This document shows, in pieces, positions 1 through 8,488 of a stretch of DNA of 59,146 nt. The position numbers were made by a program, and so were the translations under genes. The notes beneath the pieces are model-generated. The model was given only the letters and a program-made list of their open reading frames with translations, had not been told where the DNA came from and made no database searches. The DNA is from JAJXUB01 sp047974805 (lineage in GTDB: Bacteria > Actinomycetota > Actinomycetes > Actinomycetales > Dermatophilaceae): contig JBKECS010000051.1 in assembly GCA_047974805.1 (NCBI GenBank), forward strand, positions 1 through 59,146, read 5' to 3'. Within the stretch, counting starts at the first letter, position 1; each line of letters begins with the position of its first letter.

Positions 1-687
1 TTCGTCGGCACCAAACGGCAGGCGCAGGAGCCGGTGGCCGAGCAAGCCACCCGCGTTGGGATGCCGTATGTCAACCAGCGCTGGCTGGGCGGCATGCTCA
101 CCAACTTCAACACGATCTCCAAGCGCCTCACTCGCCTGAAGGAGCTCGAGGAGATCGACTTCGACACCGTCGCCGGTTCGGGCTATACCAAGAAGGAACT
201 CCTCATCCTCAAGCGGGAGAAGGACAAGCTCGAGAAAACCCTCGGCGGTATCCGCAGCATGTCCAAAGTGCCGTCGGCGGTATGGATCGTCGACACCAAG
301 AAGGAGCACCTGGCCGTCGACGAGGCGCGCAAACTTGGCCTGCCGGTCATCGCCATCCTCGACACCAATTGCGATCCGGACGAGGTCGACTACAAGATTC
401 CCGGCAACGACGACGCGATCCGCTCGGTCACGCTGCTGACCCGGGTCGTCGCCGATGCCGTCGCCGAAGGCCTGGTGGCTCGCTCCGGCGGATCCTCTGC
501 CGGGGACGCCGACGAGGCCACCGGTGAGGTGGCCGAAGGGGAGCCGATGGCCGAGTGGGAACGCGAGTTGCTGGCCGGCGACGCCGCCCCCGCAGAAGCT
601 GCCGAGGTCAGCACGGAGACCGCCAGCTCCGCCGAGCCGATGGACTCCACCGACGCTCCGGCGATCACCGAAGACGCCGAAGCCTAA
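1..687 (+). CDS. rpsB: 30S ribosomal protein S2, 5' truncated by window
   Basis: The reading frame is open from base 1, so the start lies outside the window; 228 residues are visible. The visible start FVGTKRQAQ and the following PYVNQRWLGGMLTNF are hallmark S2 sequence, and the IVDTKKEHLAVDEARKLG and IAILDTNCDPDEVDY blocks also match the family. S2 joins the small subunit late and contacts S1/mRNA near the decoding side. The C-terminus carries an acidic, alanine-rich extension of about 70 residues (from about base 480), common in actinobacterial S2. It is followed by a strong hairpin and then tsf, the classic rpsB-tsf order. Confidence 0.97.
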   Translation, partial: FVGTKRQAQEPVAEQATRVGMPYVNQRWLGGMLTNFNTISKRLTRLKELEEIDFDTVAGSGYTKKELLILKREKDKLEKTLGGIRSMSKVPSAVWIVDTKKEHLAVDEARKLGLPVIAILDTNCDPDEVDYKIPGNDDAIRSVTLLTRVVADAVAEGLVARSGGSSAGDADEATGEVAEGEPMAEWERELLAGDAAPAEAAEVSTETASSAEPMDSTDAPAITEDAEA

Positions 688-699
688 GACGCCGAGGCT

Positions 700-737
700 C
701 GGTGGCTGCGCCAGGTGAGTCTCTGGCGCAGCCACCG
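700..737 (+). terminator. 15-bp perfect hairpin between rpsB and tsf
   Basis: Bases 700-714 and 723-737 form a perfect 15-bp inverted repeat with an 8-base loop (gtgagtct). It sits 13 bases after the rpsB stop and about 85 bases before tsf. No T-tract follows, so it may be an L-shaped actinobacterial terminator, an attenuator or an mRNA processing/stability element that sets the S2:EF-Ts ratio. The structure is read directly; the role is inferred. Confidence 0.7.
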
Positions 738-822
738 GGCCCATCTGTGCCCAACAGTGCAGTGCCCATGACCCCGGTGCCGGATATCCCGCGCACCAGA
801 TAACCCCACGAAGGACAGTGAG

Positions 823-1653
823 ATGGCGAACTACACCGCCGCTGACATCAAGAAGCTCCGCGAGCTCACCGCTGCCGGGATGCTCGATGTCAAGAAGGCC
901 TTGGACGAGGCCGATGGCGATATGACCAAGGCCCAGGAGATCCTGCGCGTCAAGGGTTTGAAGGGAGTGACCAAGCGCGAAGGCCGCACGACGTCCAACG
1001 GGCTGGTCGCGGCGCAGGCCGGCAGTGGGGTCGGCGAACTGGTCGAGGTGCTCTGCGAGACCGACTTCGTCGCCAAAGGTGAGCGCTTCGGTGCGTTGGC
1101 CGAGCAGGTCATGAGTGTCGCAGTGGCTGCTCAAGCCGCCGATGCCGACGCCCTGCTGGCAGCCCAGGCCGCCGATGGCCAGAGTGTGCAGGAGCTGCTG
1201 GACGGGGCCAACGCGACCATCGGCGAGAAGATTGAGATCAAGCGGGCCGCCCACCTGACCGGCGAGACCGTCGTGTCCTATCTTCACAAGACCAGCCCCG
1301 ACCTGCCTGCCCAGATCGGCGTCCTGGTGGCCACCACCGGCGGAGACGAACAGGTTGCCCGGGACATCGCCATGCACGTCGCCGCCTTCAGCCCGACGGT
1401 GCTCACCCGCGAGGACGTCCCGGCCGAGACGGTCGAGAACGAGCGTCGCCTGGCCGAGGCCACCGCTCGCGAAGAGGGCAAGCCCGAAGCCGCTCTGTCG
1501 AAGATCATCGACGGTCGGGTCAACGGCTACTTCAAGGACAACGTCCTGCTCGAGCAGCCGTTCGCCAAGGACCCCAAGAAGACCGTGGGCAAAGTCGCGC
1601 AGGATGCCGGGGTCACGGTGACTGGGTTCGCCCGGTTCCGTGTCGGAGCCTGA
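823..1653 (+). CDS. tsf: Translation elongation factor Ts
   Basis: Encodes 276 residues. EF-Ts is the nucleotide exchange factor that releases GDP from EF-Tu. The N-terminal UBA-like segment MANYTAADIKKLRELTAAGM with LDVKKALDEADGD is diagnostic, followed by the ETDFVAK motif of the core and a C-terminal segment with NGYFKDNVLLEQPF. Length is typical for actinobacteria. The ATG at 823 is preceded by a purine-rich aaggacag. It lies downstream of rpsB and is followed by a convergent Nudix gene, so the rpsB-tsf unit probably ends here. Confidence 0.97.
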   Translation: MANYTAADIKKLRELTAAGMLDVKKALDEADGDMTKAQEILRVKGLKGVTKREGRTTSNGLVAAQAGSGVGELVEVLCETDFVAKGERFGALAEQVMSVAVAAQAADADALLAAQAADGQSVQELLDGANATIGEKIEIKRAAHLTGETVVSYLHKTSPDLPAQIGVLVATTGGDEQVARDIAMHVAAFSPTVLTREDVPAETVENERRLAEATAREEGKPEAALSKIIDGRVNGYFKDNVLLEQPFAKDPKKTVGKVAQDAGVTVTGFARFRVGA

Positions 1654-1680
1654 CGAGGGACCGAGTGCTCTAGCTGGTGG

Positions 1681-1724
1681 GCCGGTGGGGTCTGTGGGCC
1701 GATGGCTCGCAAACCCCCACCGGC
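1681..1724 (+). terminator. Inverted repeat after tsf, possible terminator
   Basis: Bases 1681-1690 (gccggtgggg) pair with 1715-1724 (ccccaccggc), a 10-bp stem with a 24-base loop. It lies between the convergent tsf and Nudix genes and could end transcription from either side. There is no clear T-tract, so the call is tentative. Confidence 0.4.
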
Positions 1725-1788
1725 TTGTCCCCGGTGGTTGACTGGACGTTCGGGGTAGCCGAGCGTCACACCGACTGAGGCCTCCCGG

Positions 1789-2334
1789 TTACTGGACCCT
1801 GCCCACGTGGACCGCGGCATGAAGCAGGGCCGCCAGAGTTTCGCTGTCGCGAATCTCACCCGAGGCAACAAGGTCGAGCACCCGGGACCATGGTTCTGCC
1901 CGGACGGCAAGGATGCCCTCCTCCTCGGCCCGCACGTCCTGTGCCGGGGCGGGGGAGAGGCCGGTGGCCAGATAGACCGAGGCAGGTGCCCGGCAAACCC
2001 CGTTCAACGCGGACAATTCGCCAAGCTGGGTCCACTCCTGCGCCACGAGACCGGCTTCCTCGGCCAATTCCCGAGCTGCCGCCACGAGCGGTTCTTGCCC
2101 ATCCGTGCTGCCGGCCGGGACCTCCAATGACCTGCCCACGGTATGCCGGTCAACGTCGATGAGGACGACGTCGTCGGCGGCGGTGAGCGCCACGACGAAG
2201 ACGGCAGGGTGGCGCAACGACACCACCCCATAGACACCGTCGGTGCCGTCCGGACGGCGGACCTGGTCCTCGTGGACGGTGATCCACCGGTTCTCGTAGG
2301 CGATCCGAGTGGCGTGGGTAGGCCAAGGTGACAT
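1789..2334 (-). CDS. Nudix hydrolase, ADP-ribose pyrophosphatase-like
   Basis: Encodes 181 residues. Nudix hydrolases cleave nucleoside diphosphates linked to another group. The box is visible at residues 75-96: G75, E81, R88-E89, E92-E93 and G95-L96, with the spacing before REL one residue shorter than the textbook signature. The LEVPAGS lead-in and the R-H-P-A-V-F-V-V strand suggest the ADP-ribose/NDP-sugar pyrophosphatase branch. It is convergent with tsf and divergent from pyrH, so it is probably its own transcription unit. The substrate cannot be fixed from sequence. Confidence 0.85.
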   Translation of the reverse strand: MSPWPTHATRIAYENRWITVHEDQVRRPDGTDGVYGVVSLRHPAVFVVALTAADDVVLIDVDRHTVGRSLEVPAGSTDGQEPLVAAARELAEEAGLVAQEWTQLGELSALNGVCRAPASVYLATGLSPAPAQDVRAEEEGILAVRAEPWSRVLDLVASGEIRDSETLAALLHAAVHVGRVQ

Positions 2335-2431
2335 TCCGTGACCATACCGGGGACGTCGCCATATGCGAGGTCCTCTCCGGGTGTGGAAGGATCAACCGAC
2401 CGCCCGCTCTGAGCATCCTGGAGGCCCGCGC

Positions 2432-3163
2432 ATGACCCCGACCGACCTCGACGGCCGCCAGGTCCGGCGTGTCCTCCTGAAGCTGTCGGGGGAGGTGTTC
2501 GGAGGAGGCAAGCTCGGCGTCGCGCCTGATGTCGTTGCCGGGATCGCCACCCAGATTGCCGAGGCCGTCCGCGACGGTATCCAGGTCGCCGTGGTCATCG
2601 GCGGCGGGAACTTCTTCCGAGGCGCGCAACTGCAGGAGCAGGGGATGGATCGTACCCGGGCGGACTACATGGGGATGCTCGGCACGGTGATGAACTGCCT
2701 GGCCCTGCAGGACTTCTTGGAGAAGGAACACATCGACACCCGGGTGCAGACCGCCATCACCATGGGTCAGGTTGCCGAGCCCTACATTCCCCGGCGTGCC
2801 ATTCGGCACCTGGAGAAGGGACGGGTCGTCATCTTCGGCGCAGGCGCCGGAATGCCGTTCTTCTCCACTGACACGGTCAGTGCCCAACGTGCCCTGGAGA
2901 TCAAGTGCGACCAGGTCCTCATGTCGAAGTCCGGGGTCGACGGGGTCTACGACCGTGACCCTCGAGCTCACGCCGACGCGATGAAGTTCGACCAGATCAC
3001 GTTCTCGGAGGCGCTGAGCCGGCACCTCAAGGTCGTCGATGCCGCAGCATTCAGCCTGTGTATGGACAACCACCTGCCGATGATGGTCTTCGGGATGGAG
3101 GAACCGGAAGCGATCGCCCGCGCCCTGCGCGGGGAGCAGATCGGCACGCTGGTCACCCCATGA
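2432..3163 (+). CDS. pyrH: Uridylate kinase (UMP kinase)
   Basis: Encodes 243 residues from the ATG at 2432, which has ggagg 6-10 bases upstream; an upstream in-frame ATG at 2363 would add 23 non-conserved residues. The enzyme phosphorylates UMP to UDP in pyrimidine synthesis and belongs to the amino acid kinase fold. Visible family motifs are VLLKLSGEVFGG, VVIGGGNFFRG, RADYMGMLGTVMN and the FGAGAGMPFFSTDT active-site segment. It is followed by a terminator-like hairpin and frr, the usual pyrH-frr pairing. Confidence 0.96.
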   Translation: MTPTDLDGRQVRRVLLKLSGEVFGGGKLGVAPDVVAGIATQIAEAVRDGIQVAVVIGGGNFFRGAQLQEQGMDRTRADYMGMLGTVMNCLALQDFLEKEHIDTRVQTAITMGQVAEPYIPRRAIRHLEKGRVVIFGAGAGMPFFSTDTVSAQRALEIKCDQVLMSKSGVDGVYDRDPRAHADAMKFDQITFSEALSRHLKVVDAAAFSLCMDNHLPMMVFGMEEPEAIARALRGEQIGTLVTP

Positions 3164-3190
3164 TGACTCCCGCTGCTTTCACACCGCTTT

Positions 3191-3215
3191 GCGGGCGCAG
3201 GCGCCCGCCCGTTTT
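3191..3215 (+). terminator. GC hairpin with T run between pyrH and frr
   Basis: An 8-bp GC-rich inverted repeat (3191-3198 with 3201-3208) has a very tight centre, so the real stem is probably 6-7 bp. It is followed by TTTT at 3212-3215. This is the most canonical intrinsic terminator in the housekeeping region, 28 bases after the pyrH stop. It suggests partial uncoupling of frr from pyrH. Confidence 0.6.
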
Positions 3216-3272
3216 GAGACACTGGTCGCTGCGACTACAGCGCACCCGCCTGACCGAGGAGCCACCGCACCG

Positions 3273-3830
3273 ATGATTGACGACACTCTGCTCGATGCCG
3301 AGATGAAGATGGAAAAGGCCGTCGAGGTGGCCAAAGAGAACTTCGCCGGTATTCGCACCGGCCGGGCACATCCGAGCATGTTCCACAAACTCACCGTCGA
3401 CTACTACGGCGCGCCCACGCCACTGCAGCAGTTGGCGTCGTTCACCACCCCCGAAGCCCGGACCATCATCGTCACCCCCTTCGACAAGGGGGCCATGCAC
3501 AACATCGAAAAGGCGATTCGTGACTCCGACCTGGGCGTTAACCCCAGCAACGACGGCAACATCATTCGCTGCGTGCTTCCGCAACTGACCGAGGAACGGC
3601 GCAAGGAATACATCAAACTGGCCCGTCAAGAGGCTGAGGAGGCCCGGGTGGCTGTGCGTAACATACGCCGCCATGGGATGGACGCGCTGAGCAGGCTGGT
3701 CAAGGATGGTGACGTCGGAGAGGACGAGGGCTCCCGAGCCGAGAAGGAGCTGGACTCTCAGACCAAGCTGCACGTCGATCAGATCGACGACCTGCTCAAG
3801 CACAAGGAATCCGAACTCCTCGAGGTCTGA
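3273..3830 (+). CDS. frr: Ribosome recycling factor
   Basis: Encodes 185 residues from ATG 3273 (gagga upstream), exactly the usual RRF length; the open frame extends 84 bases further upstream without conserved sequence. RRF works with EF-G to split post-termination ribosomes. Family landmarks include the EMKMEKAVEVAKENFAGIRTGRA helix start and HPSMF, the PLQQLASFT segment, and the RRxxxIKLARQEAEEARVAVRNIRR region of domain I. Eleven bases separate it from cdsA. Confidence 0.97.
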   Translation: MIDDTLLDAEMKMEKAVEVAKENFAGIRTGRAHPSMFHKLTVDYYGAPTPLQQLASFTTPEARTIIVTPFDKGAMHNIEKAIRDSDLGVNPSNDGNIIRCVLPQLTEERRKEYIKLARQEAEEARVAVRNIRRHGMDALSRLVKDGDVGEDEGSRAEKELDSQTKLHVDQIDDLLKHKESELLEV

Positions 3831-3841
3831 TCGGACTAGGA

Positions 3842-4753
3842 ATGTCGCAGGCCGACCGCCCCCACGCGTCGCTGGAGTCCCCGGCGGCGCCCGCCATGTC
3901 GAGTAAGCGCCGCGTCGGGGGCCGCCGCCCGAGTAGGCACACCTCGCGGGCAGGCCGGGACCTGGGCGCGGCCATCGGGGTGGGTGTGGGCCTGTCTGTC
4001 CTGGTCCTGGCGAGTCTGCTGATCGATCGGCGAGCATTTCTGGTCGTGCTGTGCGCCGCTGTCGGAGTCGGCGTGTGGGAGATGTCGCGGGCGGTGGCCG
4101 CCGGCGGCATCCGGGTGGCGATCGTTCCTGTTCTCGTCGGTGTCCTGTCGATGAATGTGGCGGCCTACGTGCGCGGGGGCGAGGCCCTCACCGTGACCTT
4201 CGGGCTGACCGTGCTGGCCACCATCGTGTGGCGCACCGCGGACGGGGTGGCTCACGCCATCGGGGACATCAGCGGATCGGTCCTGGTGACGATCTACCCC
4301 GGATTCCTTGCCGGGTTTGCCGCCATGATGCTCGCCGCCGAGGACGGGGCCACCCGCATCATCTTCTTCATCTTCGTCACCGTGGCCTCCGACATCGGCG
4401 GGTATGCCGTCGGTGTCCTGGCCGGCCGACACCCCATGGCGCCGACGGTGTCGCCGAAGAAGTCCTGGGAGGGTTTCGCGGGCTCGGTGCTCGCCAGCGC
4501 TGTCGTCGCCGCCGGACTGGGATTGTGGTTCTTCGAGATTCACCCCGCCTTGGGCGCCGTCGTCGGCGCCGTGGTGGCCGCCATCGCGACTTTGGGTGAT
4601 CTGACCGAGTCACTCATCAAGCGGGACCTTGGCGTCAAAGATATGGGCACGCTGCTGCCCGGACATGGCGGGGTGATGGATCGGCTGGACTCCCTCGTCC
4701 TGACGGCCCCGGTGATCTGGGCCTTCCTGTTCCTCACCCTCGGAGGACGTTGA
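3842..4753 (+). CDS. cdsA: Phosphatidate cytidylyltransferase (CDP-diacylglycerol synthase)
   Basis: Encodes 303 residues. It makes CDP-diacylglycerol from phosphatidic acid and CTP at the membrane, the entry point to phospholipids. The C-terminal signature is intact: SLIKRDLGVKDMG, then PGHGGVMDRLDS. Several hydrophobic segments follow a basic, probably cytoplasmic N-terminal extension of about 40 residues. The RBS is weak (agga). Its TGA stop shares one base with the ATG of rlmN, so the two genes are likely translationally coupled. Confidence 0.93.
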   Translation: MSQADRPHASLESPAAPAMSSKRRVGGRRPSRHTSRAGRDLGAAIGVGVGLSVLVLASLLIDRRAFLVVLCAAVGVGVWEMSRAVAAGGIRVAIVPVLVGVLSMNVAAYVRGGEALTVTFGLTVLATIVWRTADGVAHAIGDISGSVLVTIYPGFLAGFAAMMLAAEDGATRIIFFIFVTVASDIGGYAVGVLAGRHPMAPTVSPKKSWEGFAGSVLASAVVAAGLGLWFFEIHPALGAVVGAVVAAIATLGDLTESLIKRDLGVKDMGTLLPGHGGVMDRLDSLVLTAPVIWAFLFLTLGGR

Positions 4754-5952
4754 TGCTCGACAATGCCGCTGGTGTTGGTCCCCCGGCCGAGGTCGCGGCT
4801 CCGGGCCCTGGGGAACAGCGTCGACCCGGCCAGGTGACGTTCACGGCCCCCCGACGGGGCAAGCCCCCGACCCATTTGGCGGATCTCTCCCTGCCCGAAC
4901 GGATCGAGGCCGTCACGGCATACGGTCAGCCCGGCTTTCGCGCCAAGCAGTTGTCGCTGCACTATGTGGAGCACTTCACCGACGAGCCGTCGGCGATGAC
5001 CGACCTTCCCAAGGGGGTGCGCGCCGACTTGGCCGCCCGGTTCCTGCCACCGTTGCTGACTCCGGTGCGGACGGTCACGGCGGATGCGGGCGCCACCGTC
5101 AAGCAGGCCTGGCGCTTGTTCGACGGGTCCCTGGTGGAGTCGGTCACCATGCGTTATCCCGATCGGGTGACAATCTGCATCTCCAGTCAGGCCGGATGCG
5201 GCATGAACTGCCCCTTCTGTGCCACCGGCCAGGAGGGCCTGACCCGTAACCTTTCCACCGCCGAAATCGTCGATCAGGTTGTTCGGGCCGCCCGGATGCT
5301 CCGCAGCGGCGAGTTGCCCGGAGGCGATGCGTTGGCCGAGCATGAGTCCCCGCTGCGAGTCTCCAACGTGGTGTTCATGGGCATGGGTGAGGCGCTGGCC
5401 AACTACCGGGCGGCCATCGGTGCGGTGCGGCGGCTGGTCGATCCGGCACCGGAGGGGATGGGTCTGTCCGCGCGCGGCATCACCGTCTCCACCGTTGGCC
5501 TGGTGCCGGGTATCGACCGTTTGGCGCAGGAGGGGTTACCGGTGACCCTCGCCCTGTCCCTGCACGCCCCGGATGACGAGCTGCGCAACGAGTTGGTGCC
5601 GATCAACCTCAGGTGGAGCGTCAACGAGGCCCTGGATGCGGCCCACGGCTACTTCCGGCGTACCGGACGGCGGGTGAGCATCGAGTATGCGCTCATCCGG
5701 GACGTCAACGACCAGGCCTGGCGGGCGGATCTGCTGGCCGACAAGCTCAACGCCCGTGGCCGCGGCTGGGTCCACGTCAATCCGATCCCGCTCAATCCGA
5801 CGCCTGGTTCTCGCTGGACCGCCTCTCGACGCGGCGTCGAGCAACAGTTCGTCGAGCATCTGCGGGGCCATGGGATCCCCACGACGGTGCGGGATACCCG
5901 CGGTTCAGAGATCGACGGAGCTTGCGGCCAGCTCGCCGCGTCCACTGCGTGA
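4753..5952 (+). CDS. rlmN: 23S rRNA (A2503-C2)/tRNA (A37-C2) methyltransferase RlmN
   Basis: Encodes 399 residues from ATG 4753, which overlaps the cdsA stop by one base. It is a radical SAM enzyme that methylates C2 of A2503 in 23S rRNA. The cluster ligands are C149, C153 and C156 in CGMNCPFC, and the methyl-carrying cysteine is C391 near the C-terminus (GACGQ). The RTIS-type GITVSTVG and HVNPIPLNP segments are also typical. The N-terminal 35 residues are proline-rich and not conserved. The 3' end overlaps the convergent LOG gene by 48 bases. Confidence 0.94.
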   Translation: MLDNAAGVGPPAEVAAPGPGEQRRPGQVTFTAPRRGKPPTHLADLSLPERIEAVTAYGQPGFRAKQLSLHYVEHFTDEPSAMTDLPKGVRADLAARFLPPLLTPVRTVTADAGATVKQAWRLFDGSLVESVTMRYPDRVTICISSQAGCGMNCPFCATGQEGLTRNLSTAEIVDQVVRAARMLRSGELPGGDALAEHESPLRVSNVVFMGMGEALANYRAAIGAVRRLVDPAPEGMGLSARGITVSTVGLVPGIDRLAQEGLPVTLALSLHAPDDELRNELVPINLRWSVNEALDAAHGYFRRTGRRVSIEYALIRDVNDQAWRADLLADKLNARGRGWVHVNPIPLNPTPGSRWTASRRGVEQQFVEHLRGHGIPTTVRDTRGSEIDGACGQLAASTA

Positions 5953-7101
5953 GCCCGATCGGATGAGGACCTCGGCGGCCTCGTCGACGTGCTCGACCAG
6001 GTGCACCGCGTGCGCCATAGGGCGACCGGCCGCTAGGGCGGTGACGACGTCCCATACTGGGATTTGGCGTGTCCAGTGCCGGCGATCGACCAGCACCAGC
6101 GGAGGCAGCGCCTGGTCCGGGTCGGAGTAGTAGAGCGCGGTGATCGCCTGGAACACCTCCTGGACGGTGCCAGCGGCCCCCGGCAGCACGACGATGCCCC
6201 CGGTGCACCGGGAGATGATCCGGTCCTCGCGCAAGGCGTTGGAGAAATACTTCGCCACGTGGTCGACGAAGACATTGGGCGGCTCATGTCCGTAGAACCA
6301 CGTGGGGATGCCGATGCTGCGGGGAGGTCCGCCAGGTTCACGCTCAGCAACGAGCTGCGCGCGCACGGTCAAGGCCGCGCTGGCCCAACGCTCGATCGCC
6401 CCGGCATACCCCGGCACCTCGCTCAGCGAGCTCAGCGCCTCTTCCAGGCTTGCGATATCGGCGGCGAAGGCTCCGAGGTTGGCACCCTCCATCGCACCGG
6501 GGCCACCTCCGGTGAGGACGATGTGTCCTGCCTGGGCCAGCCGGTGGCCCAACCGTGCAGCATCGGCAAAGGCAGGGGAGCCCCGTGTCACGGCGTGCCC
6601 ACCCATGACTCCGCTGACCACTCGGCCGGCCAACACGTCGGTCAGGGCGTCGCCGATCTGATCGTCGTGGATGGCCCGGCGCAGTGTCGAATAGACGTCA
6701 TCGGTGTGGCGTTCCTGTCGGCTCCACCGGTAGGCGCGCGCATCAGGAGTTTGGTCGTATCCCTTCTCCAGGGAGGCATACAGCTCCTGGGGGGTGTACA
6801 GCCCGGAACGGAAGATGGGGACCGGCGCATCGCCCGGCGCCGGGAAGAGGATGGCGCCTCGGTCGCGCAGCTGATCGCCCAGTCGGGAGCTGACGTGCCC
6901 ACCCAGGACGATCAGTCCGCGGACATCTGGGCGTCCGATGAGCTGATCCTCTACCTCGTCCAGGTCCAGCGATTCCAGCCGTAATCCGGCCAAGGAACGT
7001 CCGGAAGCGAGGATGGCCCGCAGCTCGGCCATCGTCGCGACCTCGCGGGGCGGCCGTGGGGGAGTTGAGGACGGCGTGGAGGCTGGCGGCATGGCGGCCA
7101 T
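5905..7101 (-). CDS. LOG-family nucleotide 5'-monophosphate nucleosidase-like protein
   Basis: Encodes 398 residues. LOG/PpnN-type enzymes hydrolyse the N-glycosidic bond of nucleotide monophosphates. Two diagnostic motifs are present: GGGPGAMEG at 198-206 and PGAAGTVQE at 307-315. An N-terminal region of about 150 residues precedes the Rossmann-like core, longer than the roughly 190-residue LOG proteins and closer in size to the PpnN group. A Pro/Ser-rich first 20 residues makes the exact start uncertain (an alternative ATG is at residue 24). It is the last minus-strand gene before rlmN and may not belong to the polyamine cluster. Confidence 0.8.
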   Translation of the reverse strand: MAAMPPASTPSSTPPRPPREVATMAELRAILASGRSLAGLRLESLDLDEVEDQLIGRPDVRGLIVLGGHVSSRLGDQLRDRGAILFPAPGDAPVPIFRSGLYTPQELYASLEKGYDQTPDARAYRWSRQERHTDDVYSTLRRAIHDDQIGDALTDVLAGRVVSGVMGGHAVTRGSPAFADAARLGHRLAQAGHIVLTGGGPGAMEGANLGAFAADIASLEEALSSLSEVPGYAGAIERWASAALTVRAQLVAEREPGGPPRSIGIPTWFYGHEPPNVFVDHVAKYFSNALREDRIISRCTGGIVVLPGAAGTVQEVFQAITALYYSDPDQALPPLVLVDRRHWTRQIPVWDVVTALAAGRPMAHAVHLVEHVDEAAEVLIRSGSRSGRGELAASSVDL

Positions 7102-7151
7102 TGTGCCGTGTGGCGACCTGAGCGATCGCCCAGCGATGGATCTTCGCGCTC

Positions 7152-8486
7152 TCAGTGACCGGTCAACTGGGACAACACCCGCCCCAGCCGGGCGGGCCGA
7201 CCGGTGAACCGCTCTTCGAGGTCAGCCGCTCGGGCCAGCTGCAACCCGGCATTGATCCCCAGCCAGCGCAGCGGTTCCGGTTCCCAGGTGGGGGAGCGGT
7301 GACCGACCCAGGGCAGCTGGGTCAGGTCACTCTCGCGGGCAAGCACGAGATCGGTCAGCGTGCGTCCGGCGAGGTTGGCGGCAGCCACTCCGTCCCCGAC
7401 GTACCCACCGGCCCAGCCCTGGCCCGTGGACGGGTCGTAGCCGACACTGGGATGCCAGTCCCGGGCGATGCCCAGGGGACCACCCCACGCATGGGTGAAG
7501 TCGACGTCCGCCAGCGACGGCAGCAGACCGATCAGGGTGTGTCGCAGCCGGGCAAAGACACCAGCGTCGACGTCGAACCGCGGACGTATGCCGCTGCCGA
7601 GGTGATAGGGCGCCCCACGGCCGCCGAACGCGATGCGATCATCGATGGTGCGTTGCCCATAGACGATGACGTGGCCATGGTCGGAGAACGTCTCACGATC
7701 GGCCAAACCGATGGCATCCCAGGCCGGGGCCGACAACGGCTCAGTGGCCACCATGAGCGAATACACCGGCGCGACCCGCCGGTGGGTGGCTGCGAGCGTG
7801 GCGGTCCAGGCCTCGGTCGCCCTGATGACGTGTCGGGTGCTCACCGAGCCGCCCCCGGCCAGGTGGACTCGGCCGGGGAGGATCTCGCGCACGCGGGCGC
7901 CCTCGATGATCAACCCCCCGCGTCGCCGGACAGCGGTCGCCAGCCCGTGGACCAGGCGTGCCGGATGGACTCGGGCGCAATGGGGATTGAAGGTGGCGCC
8001 GTCGATTCCTTGCCCGGCCAGCCGGGCGGTTGCGGCAGCGCGGGTGAGCCATATGGTGCCGTCGCCCCAGGATGATCCGGCGGCCGCTGCCGCCTGGGCT
8101 CGGGAAGTCTGCGCCGGGCCACGGGCGAGCACAAGGGTGCCTCCTTGGGCAAAGCCGGCGTCGATGCCCTCCGCATCACAGACGCGTCCGACTTCCACCA
8201 CGGTGTCGCGCAGCGCCCGCTGCTGGGCAACGGCGGCCGCTGGGCCGTGTCGGGCGGCGATCGCGTCGGGTGAGACGGGCCACAGGGCGCTGACCCACCC
8301 TCCGTTGCGTCCGCTCGCCCCGAATCCGACGTGGTCGGCCTCGAGCACGACGACGTCGAGCCCGGGGTGGGCGCGCAGCAGGTAGTAGGCGCTCCAGAGC
8401 CCGGTGAATCCGGCGCCGACGATGACGACGTCGGCGTGCCCCGGCAGAAGGGGCGCGCCGACGTCGGGCTGGGGGTCGCCGGCCAC
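7152..8486 (-). CDS. FAD-dependent amine oxidoreductase (DAO superfamily, PuuB-like)
   Basis: Encodes 444 residues from GTG 8486, two bases after the aminotransferase stop; the open frame continues upstream but would overlap that gene by over 100 bases. The FAD-binding GAGFTG lies at residues 24-29, followed by an ExD-type VLEADHVGFGASGRNGGW segment typical of gamma-glutamylputrescine oxidases and related DAO proteins. The C-terminal GDGVAAANLAGRTLTDLVL is the second FAD contact. Context suggests oxidation of putrescine or a derivative. No gamma-glutamylputrescine ligase is in the window, so the exact substrate is open. Confidence 0.82.
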   Translation of the reverse strand: MAGDPQPDVGAPLLPGHADVVIVGAGFTGLWSAYYLLRAHPGLDVVVLEADHVGFGASGRNGGWVSALWPVSPDAIAARHGPAAAVAQQRALRDTVVEVGRVCDAEGIDAGFAQGGTLVLARGPAQTSRAQAAAAAGSSWGDGTIWLTRAAATARLAGQGIDGATFNPHCARVHPARLVHGLATAVRRRGGLIIEGARVREILPGRVHLAGGGSVSTRHVIRATEAWTATLAATHRRVAPVYSLMVATEPLSAPAWDAIGLADRETFSDHGHVIVYGQRTIDDRIAFGGRGAPYHLGSGIRPRFDVDAGVFARLRHTLIGLLPSLADVDFTHAWGGPLGIARDWHPSVGYDPSTGQGWAGGYVGDGVAAANLAGRTLTDLVLARESDLTQLPWVGHRSPTWEPEPLRWLGINAGLQLARAADLEERFTGRPARLGRVLSQLTGH

Positions 8487-8488
8487 GC

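Noticed and set aside
2150..3073. 307-codon minus-strand frame across the pyrH/Nudix region
   Set aside because: Antisense to pyrH and out of frame with the Nudix protein; no domain recognised.
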